From Astragalus membranaceus (Eukaryota; Streptophyta; Magnoliopsida; Fabales; Fabaceae): a stretch of DNA of 64,000 nucleotides. Position 1 is the stretch's first letter, and every line of letters begins with the position of its first letter. Positions 55,562 through 64,000 of the stretch are shown in pieces. Both the position numbers and the translations under genes were made by a program. Location: assembly GCA_039519185.1 (NCBI GenBank), contig CM076849.1, positions 117,508,587 through 117,572,586 of the forward strand, written 5' to 3'. The notes beneath the pieces were generated by a model that made no database searches, was not told the DNA's origin, and worked only from the letters and a program-made list of their open reading frames with translations.

Positions 55562-57873
55562 TGTAACACCCAAAATAATTTAATTAATTATTTGATTAAA
55601 TTATTTAAGTGTTGCATTATTATTGTTATATTAATTTATTAATGTGTTATTTTTATTTAAATTGAAGGGAGTGGTGATGGTAATTCCGGAGTGTTAGGAT
55701 TGGCCCAAGCCCAAGCCCATTGACTTAGGCCTAGGCGAATTTAGCAAGGGTTTGAGACAAGTGTCTCATTTGTGCAAAAGAAAGAAAAGAATTCGAAGGC
55801 AAGAGAGAAGGAGGGGTCGCGACGGCTCAAGTAGGGAAGAGTGAGGGTTTTGCGCAAGCTTGAGGAAGAAGAAGGCTAGGGCAAAGGAGGAGGGTCTTCG
55901 CGTGGAGCCTAAGGAAGGAGGAAAGCTTGGATCGTTGGTGGTATTGGTGAATCTCTAGGGGTCTTGCGAGTTCTTCAATTTCCAAGGTTAGGGGGTTCTC
56001 CTTTTCATCTTTAATAACGTATTTGATTAGCAATTATAGGAAGTAGGTGCTAGGGATGATTTGTGAATTGAATTGTTATGTTGTTCCTTGCTAATTTCGA
56101 ATATTGAGTTTAATGGATTGATTCTATGTTAATGAGCATTAAGGTGTATATGAAATTGAGTTCGCATGATAGGTGTTTGTTATAATGGAACAATAGGATT
56201 GAGAATGAGAGCATGAGGAATTGTTGAGTGTTATTGTGATTGCATGATTAACTTGGAGTGAAATTGGGTGATTGAAGTGTGTGTAATAGGTGTTGTGGTG
56301 TGTTGATTGGTGTGTGCATAGGTGTGGTGTAGAGCATGTGTGAGCTATGATGGTGTGTGTGTGTGTTGTGTCTTGGTGTAGAGCTGTTGGGGCGCCTAAG
56401 GGCTGTCCCATGGCGCCTAGGGGCGCCGGTGTTGTTGTTGTTGGGTGTGTGTGTGTGGTTGCGTCATGGTGAGGGGCGCCAAATGTGGTTGCCCCAAGGT
56501 GTGTGGTGGTGCTTCGGTGTGAGGGCGCCAAAAATTGGCAAGCCCCTTGTGTGTGTTGCTTCGGGTGTCTTGTGCAAGGGCGCCAAATTGGCATGCCCAT
56601 GTTGCATTTGGTGTTCGGTGTGCTGCTGGGCGCTGGGCGCCAGGCGCCAGGCGCTGTGCGCCATGGGCGCTGTGTTTTGTGTTGCGTGTTGCGTGTGTGC
56701 TGGGCGCTGGGCGCCAAGGGCGCTGTGTGTTGCGTGTTGCGTGTGTGCTAGGCGCTAGGCGCTGGGCACCAAGGCGCTGTGAGTTGTGTGTGCGTGTGTT
56801 GCTGGGCGCTGGGCGCCAAGGCGCTGTGTGTTGTGTGTGCGTGTGTTGCTGGGCGCTGGGCGCTGAGCGCCAAGGGCGCTGTGTTGCGTGCGTGTGCGTG
56901 TGCCTTATTTCTGGGCCCCAGTTTTTGGCTGCCCTGCGTGCTAGTTCTTGTAACCGTTGGTGAGACGAAATAAAATTTATTGGTGAGCTGAATAAATATT
57001 GGTGATGTGATATAAAATTTATTGGTGAATTGCTATAAAATTTATTGGTGAGCTGAATAAATATTGGTGAGCTGAAAATATTATTGGTGAGCATGTTTAT
57101 GCAGAAATTATGGTGATTTTGGTGTGTGTGACTGCATTGTACATGGCGTCTCTTAGGCATATGCATTGTCAGGTGAGCAGAAGGCTTCGGCCTTATTATA
57201 AATTGTTGGTGAGCAGAAGGCTTAGGCCTTATTTGGTGAGTGCCCTCAAGGCAAGACATTGGTGTTGATGGATCCACATGCATAGGCCCTAGGAGTTGGG
57301 TTGCATTGCATGCATTACATATGTTTTCGGTGTTGTCTGTTGATTGACATAAGATAACGGTGTGCCATTATTACTGTGTATTGGTGTTGTTAGTTGCCTG
57401 ATCTATATGTTGTTGATCTTATATGTTATTACTTATGAAATGAGACTCACCCTACTGCTTTTATGTTGCTTCTCATGTCGGCAACGTGCAGGTGATAGCG
57501 AGTGAAGGTTACCTAGTACCTTCTTCTAGTTGGTTGAGTCAGCTCTGATACGTAGCACCGGGGGGCGTCTTAGTTTTACTCATTTTATTTATTTGATGTC
57601 TTTAGATTGTTATTTGGTGATGTAATTGAATACCTTGAGATTCGATGTTTTCCGCTGCGATGGTTTTTATACTGTGTTGATGTAAACTAAACAGGATGTC
57701 TATGCTGGCTGCGGTGCTGTGTATCACGCACTTTGTGTTTTTATGAATTATTTTTGGAGTTATTATATGTTGTTGTTTTTGAAATGTGGCACCCTCTTGC
57801 GGTTGCACTGAAAGTTTTAGGAAACTCTGATTTTAAATTAATTGAATAGTAGCTATTAGAAGGGGGTGTTACA
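55562..57873 (+). repeat. Solo LTR S3 (family B chromovirus)
   Basis: 2312 bp, TGTAACACCC to GGGTGTTACA, perfect TSDs AAGAT (55557-55561 and 57874-57878). Its 5' end (AAAATAATTTAATTAAT...) matches S1 and S2 on the other strand. It carries GGCCCAAGCCCAAGCCC (about 55702), a GA-rich leader, a donor-like AAGGTTAGG (about 55984), a long GGCGCC tract (about 56390-56890) and GTTGGTGAGC-type repeats (about 56960-57240). Confidence 0.93.
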
Positions 57874-58018
57874 AAGATGGTAGTATGAGATTGTGCATTG
57901 ATTATCGACAACTCAATAAAGTGACGATCAAGAATAAAAATCCCTTGCCAAGGATTGACGATTTACTTGACCAACTTAGAGGTGCTGTGGTATTTTCAAA
58001 AATTGATCTAGGTCGGGT
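57874..58018 (+). pseudogene. F reverse transcriptase, fragment after S3
   Basis: It continues RT with DGSMRLCIDYRQLNKVTIKN, LPRIDDLLDQL and FSKIDL, then stops at 58018 where Ogre LTR sequence starts. The frame resumes directly across S3 once the duplicated AAGAT is removed. Confidence 0.9.
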
Positions 58019-58977
58019 GTAGCGACCGAAAAATCCGGGTGAGGATTCCTCGAAGAATCAAAAATGAAGCCGCCACCAAAGTTTAGTTTAAGGGCAAACA
58101 TTGGAAAATCCCTTTTGGAATGGATAAGGGTCCTTGAGACCAGGTTAGGGTTCGGGAGTCGGTTATGCGTGTGGTAGGTATTAGCACCCCACGACATCCT
58201 TCCTATGGAAGGTTACCTGCTAACTAGTTGTAGGAAAGAATATTAATTTTGAAAATGTTTATTTTTCCCATTTTTATTTTGAAGAAAAAGAAGAAAATTG
58301 ATATTTTATTTAATAAAATGATTATTTATGAAAAGACTAAAAAAGGTTTTTTATTAATGCAATTTACAGAGGTCGGTCGCCCACTGCTCCTACGTATCTC
58401 TTGGTAGAGAATCAAATCACACGTAGTTCTTGGTAGAAAACTTTGTTTGTTGGTGTATTTTATGTAGGGATTTTAGGACTCCTGAGTGATCAGTTCATTT
58501 GTCCTAAAATGATGACTAACCCGTTCGTACAGTGGGCTTAGTCCCCTATTTTGTAAAAATGGGGTTTTTGGAGTTTGGAAATGGTTTGAAGTGTGTGGTT
58601 TGATTTTATTGGAATAGGGATTTTAGGACTCCTGAGCCCTACGGCCCATTCATCCTAGAACGCTGACTAACCCGTCTGTACAGTCGGCTTAGTCCCCTAT
58701 TTTGAAAATTTGATTCGTGAAAGAAGTACGTTTATGTTTATTTTGATTTAGAAATTGTTTGTTTTAAATAGGGATTTTAGGACATGATCCGTAACGGTTC
58801 ATTAGTGACCTAAAAATCAAACTAACCCGACTGTACAGTCGACTTAGTCCCCTATTTATATTTTTTGAAAATGAAATATTTATCTATTTATTTTTATAGT
58901 TTTTTTTGTAAAAGAAATTAATAAAAGCGAACAGAGGGGTGCAATAGTAAAATGGGGGTAAAGTCATCAGAATGGGG
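58019..58977 (-). repeat. Truncated Ogre LTR
   Basis: It starts TGTAGCGACCGAAAAATCC and follows 23132-24080 with scattered differences, including the three TTTTAGGACT-type tandem units (about 58455-58860). Homology stops near 58960-58977, where F-type LTR sequence takes over. No PBS or other Ogre part accompanies it. Confidence 0.85.
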
Positions 58978-60404
58978 GTGTATTTTTCCCCCTTTTATGG
59001 ACCTACGAATTTTAGGGTTTTGATGGGGGATTTGTTGAAATCTTGGGTTGTGTGATGAAATTGATTATTGAAACATGTTTAGCAGCAAGCCCAACGAGGA
59101 TTCAAAGCGGTTTGAAGCTCAAATCGAAGTTTGAAGCGGATTGGTGATTATAGGGTTCCGTTTTGGGATTTTGAAGTCTCGGTGATTTCGGCTCGGTATC
59201 GACTCTCGCTTCAAGGGTGAGTTTTACTCACGTTTAGGATTGTTCCGTTTTGAAATGAATTTTTCGTGCTTTGGTTTCAGAAGATTTTGAGTCGAAAACT
59301 GTTATTTCGAAATATATCGTATTTTGATAAAATTCGTTTAGATTGAGTTTTTGATTGATTTGGTTGATTGTGTAATATTGATTGAATCTGTTTTTCTGGT
59401 TGTCTGGACTGTTTTCAATCGGAACAAGAATCGGAATTGAGCGGAATAGCGGATTTCCCGAGAAACCGCAAAATCTGCACTTTCTCAGCACCCATCGTGA
59501 CGCGAGGCGCATCCATCGCGTCGCGACCCCTTCCAGAAATAGTTACAGTTTTGTTTCTGTCACTGTTCGCGTCGCGGCGGAATCTGTTCGCGTCGCGACG
59601 CTTTGCAGTTTTTCAGCAACTGTACACTGATTTTGTTTCCGCAATAACTTTTGATCCGGGAACCCGATTGAGGTGTTCTAAGATGCGTTTGAAAGCTTAT
59701 TCAGAGGCCTAACTGAATATACAATTTAAAAGGTAAAAAAACTGTTTTTGAAGTTATAAATGGTTTTAAAAGCGTTGAATTAGTATGCGAGAGCAAACAT
59801 AGATTGTGTTTATGATACGAACTAAATGTTCAACTATCGGTCTAATATAAATGAACCAAATGTTCATGTGAAAGTAGATATTTATATTATATCGAGTTTG
59901 GGTGACGACCCATGATGTTAACATACTAGGCGGAGAAGTCATGATCCCTTACCCTAGACCCGTATACCATTAGGAAAAGTACTATTGGTAAGGGGGTTCA
60001 CCGGGAATATAGCAGAGTTGCAGTCGGTGTTGTGTTAAAAGTTTGTAGTGCGGTTCACCGGGATTATAGCAGAGTTGCAGTCGGTGTCATACTGAGTCAT
60101 AACAGGTTCACCGGGATTATAGCAGAGTTGCAGTCGGTGATCTGTTAGAAGTTAACTAATAGGTTCACTGCGATTATAGAAGAGTTGCAGTCGATGATCT
60201 ATTAGAAGTTAAATGATAGGTTCACCGGGATTATAGCAGAGTTGCAGTCGGTGATCTATTAAAAGTTAAATAATACGGTTCACCGAGAATATAGCAGAGT
60301 TGCAGTCGGTGCCGTGTTAAGTTAAACAGGATTTATAATTGGACCGAGAGTGTTAGTAGGGGTCTTGGTAGAACTCACTGAGATTGTATCTCATTGTTTA
60401 TTTG
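58978..60404 (+). repeat. Truncated F-type LTR
   Basis: It matches 51915-53310 of the F LTR in order and orientation (CCCCCTTTTATGGACCTACG at the start; GTAGAACTCACTGAGATTG near the end). It lacks the first 400 and last 370 or so bases. It includes an extra GTCGCGGCGGAATCTGTTC block near 59570 relative to F. It could be the remnant of F's own 3' LTR. Confidence 0.88.
59996..60327 (+). repeat. Tandem array in truncated F-type LTR, six units
   Basis: Same six-unit array as 52898-53232, with a few changes (for example one unit reads GGTTCACTGCGATTATAGAA). Confidence 0.92.
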
Positions 60405-61213
60405 TTAGTAGGCCTAACTGAAATTTGACGAACTGACAGTCCAAGCTCCACTTCTGTTTTACAGCATCAGCATGCAGATTTGTAACAAGTGTATCTAGAT
60501 AAATTCTCAACTAAAACCACTCAAAATAGTGTCCATTGTGTAGGGAATTTTGTCTAGTTTCATATGGTTCATGTCCCACACTGGTTCGACGAGTATTCAG
60601 GGATTTATGGCTACAATACGGTGACTGGTTCAAAATTGGTACTGTTACAAAAGAAAAACTTGTAACTAACTTTTCTCCCTCAATACTCAGTCAAATAAGG
60701 TGGTTCTTGTGCCTAACATGAAGCTTTTTGAGTCTAGTTTCTAAAGAAATTAAAACAAGCTTCAAAGGAGGTCTGTGGTGAGATATACATCGAAATTACC
60801 AGACATTGCTCCATACGGGTTTGCTGCAAACTTTTTCAGCAACATATTCTTTTGACCAATCCTTCATATGTCTCCACGAATTAGAGTTCCATAGCTAACC
60901 CAAACACTCCAATTTGACTTCCAACACATCTAGCTACTGAACCTTCTTCAAATGCGCTTCTAACCACAAAGTTGGTTCAGCTCTACTCCAATCTACCCTC
61001 CTCTTGAACATGCAACACTCTAAGTTCTCAAAACTCCATTTTTAGACAAAGTAGAGCTTGAATTTCAGAAATGGTGAAATGAGAAGGATGAAGATGTGAG
61101 TGTTGTTTCAGGTATCATTAGGATGAGGGTTAAAAACTGAATCAAATGGTGCAAAGAAATAGAGCATGCATCAAGGTTTTGAGAAACCCTCCTCTCCCTC
61201 TTCTTCTCCCTAT
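60405..61213. other. Unassigned 0.8 kb between F-type LTR and H
   Basis: No supported frame. The CT-rich end (about 61185-61212) and the general base composition resemble LTR sequence, but I cannot match it to any other repeat in the window. Confidence 0.4.
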
Positions 61214-63110
61214 TCGTATAAATAATGTCTCCAAATCTTTAGGGCAAACACACTTGCCGCCAACTCTAAGTCATGAGTCGGGTAATTCTCTTCATGCGGT
61301 TTCAACTGTCTGGAGGCATAAGCAACTACTTGTTGATTCTGCATAAGGACGCATCCTAAACCCTTAACAGACGCGTCACAGTAAATCTGGAATCCCATAG
61401 ACGGATCTGGAAGAATTAGAATGGGTGCAGAAGTTAAACGATTCTTCAATTCTGAAAAACATTCATCACAGTCAGAGTCCCATACAAACGGTTGACCCTT
61501 GCGAGTTACCCGAGTGAGTGGAAGAACCAGCTGAGAAAGTCCTTGAATGAATCTCCGATAATACCCAGCTAATCCCAAGAAATTTCTCACTTCAGTGACT
61601 GTAGATGGTTGTTCCCAGTCTACCACAGCTTCAATTTTACTGGGGTCCACAGCAACACCGGATTGAGATATCACGTGGCCCAGAAATTTTACTTCAGACA
61701 TCCAGAAATCACACTTTGATGGATTGGCATACAACTTCTTTTCTCGGAGTACGTTCAGAACAATTCGGAGATGTTGCACATGCTCCTCAATAGTCTTAGA
61801 ATACACCAAGATATCATCAATAAACACCACGACAAATCGGTCCAGATAAGGATTGAAAATTCGATTCATGTAGTCCATGAATACAGCTGGAGCGTTGGTT
61901 AAACCGAATGGCATCACTACAAACTCGTAATGTCCATAACTAGTACGGAAAGCGGTATTCGGGATATCCAAAGCTCTAACTTTTATTTGATGATAGCCCG
62001 ACCTTAGATCAATCTTAGAAAATACTGAGGCTCCCCATAGTTGATCTAGCAAATCATCAATTCTTGGCAGAGGATATTTATTCTTGATAGTTACTTTGTT
62101 CAACTAACGGTAATCAATGCATAATCTCATGCTCCCATCCTTCTTCTTGACAAGCAATACAGGAGCACCCCATGGCGAAGCACTAGGTCGAATAAATTGT
62201 ATTGAAATCAACTCTTCAAGTTGGGTTTTCAATTCTTTAAGCTCTAAGGGAGACATTCTATATGGAGCGATAGAAATTGGTCATGTGCCCGGAACCAATT
62301 CTATACAAAACTCTACCTCACGATCCGGAGGTAAAGAAGAAACTTCATCTGGGAAACATCCAGAAACTCATTCACGACTTGAACAGATGCTGAATCTAAA
62401 CCAGTTGCAGTTGATGCAGATAACATAAGCTTTCGCATCTTGAAATAAAAACTGACTTTCTGAGCACCCAGAGTGTAAACTCTCCCGTTTGTGGGAGCAG
62501 CTTGCTCCTCTCTGTTCCTCTTCCTTACAATAAAAACGATGATAGGAGTCCATACGACATTCACCATGGTGGAACTTCCACATTTGGAACACTTGTTGAA
62601 CTTTGAGAAATCAGACGATTGCACTTTCTTTCCTTTGTTGAAGTTACCCTTTGACCTTGCCTTCGGAGTTGATGGTTCAGCTACCTTGTACTTTCCTTTC
62701 CAATATTCCCTCTATGCTTCTCTTGATCATTCAGCACATAGATAGCCAACCAATCCAACCGGGACAACTTAGCATATTCAGCAGTGTACTGCTCTACTGT
62801 CAGGTCACCCTGCTCGAGGGCTAACAACTCCCTTCATTCTTACTTTGAAAAGTTCCAAAAATCTTTTCTACCTTATCTATCTGATGTTAGGCTTCCATCA
62901 CTCCAGGTTCTCCATTCCCTAAAATGAAACGGGTTTTTGAGGAACTTCGGTCTTGGTCGGGGATTAAGTCTTGATCATCCTGCCATAATTCCGCTTACGA
63001 TGCACCAAGTTTTGAGTTGATCAGGCTCAATGTCTCTTAGCATCACAAGTAGAGTCACAACAAGACTAACAAGGAATCGACTCAACCCTAAACTAAACTA
63101 AGCCCGACTA
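61214..63110 (-). pseudogene. H gag-RT-RNase H, broken and protease-less
   Basis: The clearest piece, 62103-61214, encodes RT (YPLPRIDDLLDQLWGASVF, FIDDILVYSKT) and RNase H up to LKIWRHYLYE. Just before it a TAG replaces the Gln of the DYRQLNKV motif. Upstream (62110-62440) RT and linker are readable with frame changes. A knuckle-like CSKCG near 62590 is followed within 120 bp by LSASTATGLDSASVQVVNEF, so the protease present in F has been lost. The remaining gag (62690-63110) is too decayed to follow. Confidence 0.85.
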
Positions 63111-63119
63111 GGTCGAACT

Positions 63120-63131
63120 GCTCTTATACCA
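63120..63131 (-). other. H primer-binding site, degenerate
   Basis: The reverse strand reads TGGTATAAGAGC, one base from the usual TGGTATCAGAGC, next to the LTR. Confidence 0.75.
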
Positions 63132-63134
63132 TAA

Positions 63135-64000
63135 TGTATCACTCCAGTATTTCTAACTTGTAGAAATACCAAAATGCATGCCATGACATGCATCAGGGTT
63201 GACTTGTATGCCTGGAACATTGAACACAACTAAAAACTTGGATAAATAATTATCAAACGGTTCCATGAACCTCATTAAACTTAACATAAGGTACTTAAGT
63301 CTCATGACTTAAAATTTATACAACCTGGTGTTCAATATCCAAAACATAAGCAGCGGAAACGATTTACAACTGTTAGCTAGTAATAGTTATACAATCGATA
63401 ACACAAAGACAACAAAAGGGAAAAAGGCATAATCAGAAAAACTGATTCTTCAATAACTCCATGAGTCACACCGGCTAACCGTGCTTCCTCGCATTTGCTT
63501 TTCCCTGTTTCTCTGTAAAAACCACAATAATAAAGGGTGAGATAACATTATCTCAGTGAGTCCTATCGAGACCCCTTACCACTAACGGTTCATTATACTT
63601 GACTTTTGAACTCGTAGTCCTAATAAGCGACTACGTGAAAATCTTATTCTTTCGTAGCCCGATTCTGGATAGCTACGTGCTTTATCATTTACTTAGCATA
63701 AAATTATGCTCTATTGTCCGTAGCCCAATTCTGGATGACTATGTACAATCTTTTTCTTTAACTTAGCACAACACCGCGAGCCACCTTTATTTATTTTTCT
63801 ATAGCTCTTGGTGAACCTAATCCACCACCACTAATTAGCGGGCAAACCTCATCGTGCCTTAGGGTTTTCCTCTCACGGCGTTGCTAAAACAATGTTTTAA
63901 CCAATTCTTATTGCCTTACTGATAACTTAGGGAAATTCTCCCCAATTCAACCCAAACTTAGGCAATTCCAATGAACTATGGTTATTTATCATATAATAGG
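63135..64000 (-). repeat. H 5' LTR, partial
   Basis: It starts TGTATCACTCCAGTATTTC, a mutated form of the F LTR's TGTAACACCCCCGGTATTT read from this side. GATAACATTATCTCAGTGAG and GAGACCCCTTACCACTAA match the F LTR near 53270. It runs off the right edge. Confidence 0.8.

Larger units (their letters stand above)
51512..58018 (+). mobile_element. F: decayed chromovirus-like gypsy element, 5' LTR to RT
   Basis: A plus-strand element with 5' LTR 51512-53682, PBS, gag, protease and the first part of RT. RT is split by solo LTR S3 (55562-57873) and ends at 58018 where an Ogre LTR begins. The truncated F-type LTR at 58978-60404 may be what is left of its 3' LTR. It is of a different family from E1-E4, with several stops in gag and pol. 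Confidence 0.85.
61214..64000 (-). mobile_element. H: decayed gypsy element related to F, partial
   Basis: A minus-strand element with 5' LTR from 63135 to beyond the window, a degenerate PBS (63120-63131), decayed gag, RT and the start of RNase H. It is truncated at 61214 in RNase H. The protease block is missing. Its LTR end and linker words (VQVVNEFLDV) match F. Confidence 0.82.

Noticed and set aside
58019..58977. A second complete Ogre element
   Set aside because: Only about 950 bp of LTR is present, with no PBS, ORF1 or gag beside it.

Overview
The window is eukaryotic plant DNA made almost entirely of LTR retrotransposons, many nested inside one another. I see no host gene. The best guess for the source is a large-genome papilionoid legume, possibly of the pea/vetch tribe. 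This rests on an Ogre-type element (extra ORF before gag, an LTR of about 3.3 kb ending TGTGATACCC, a PBS beginning TGGCGACTCC) together with legume-like Tekay-type chromoviruses. The species assignment is inference.

Layout, oldest host first. (1) From 15538 to 44148, and beyond the left edge, lies one minus-strand Ogre element. Its gag, ORF1, PBS and 5' LTR are split by five insertions: chromovirus E3 (left end outside the window, right end 15537), solo LTR S1 (19186-21899), solo LTR S2 (24481-26972), the full-length chromovirus E4 (27153-36747) and a gag-only SIRE-like copia element E5 (37842-43492). S1, S2, E4 and E5 each have perfect 5-bp target-site duplications (TSDs). (2) E3 is itself interrupted by E2 (3230-12442, complete, TSD CTTGA) and by E1 (right end at 2485; the rest lies outside the window). 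(3) To the right are a decayed minus-strand copia element, E6 (44616-50311), carrying a 427-bp palindromic insertion with a tRNA-like promoter; an AT-rich unassigned stretch; a decayed plus-strand chromovirus F (51512-58018) with solo LTR S3 inside its RT; a truncated Ogre LTR joined to a truncated F-type LTR (58019-60404); an unassigned 0.8 kb; and a decayed minus-strand F-related element, H, running off the right edge.

E4 is the most recent full element. Its two 2563-bp LTRs are identical wherever I compared them, and its 1456-codon gag-pol frame is open, yet the RNase H domain lacks nine residues through a 27-bp deletion between GATCA repeats. E5 keeps only gag plus a scrap of RNase H between nearly identical LTRs, so it depends on another element for enzymes.

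The most interesting pattern is shared by E2, E3, E4 and F. Each LTR has a GA-rich leader ending in a 5' splice-donor-like AG|GT(A/T)AG, and a pyrimidine-containing stretch ending in CAG lies 4-12 nt before the gag ATG. Splicing between them would remove the rest of the LTR and the tRNA primer-binding site. That would give an mRNA fit for translation but not for reverse transcription, separate from the unspliced genomic RNA. This is a prediction and needs RNA evidence.
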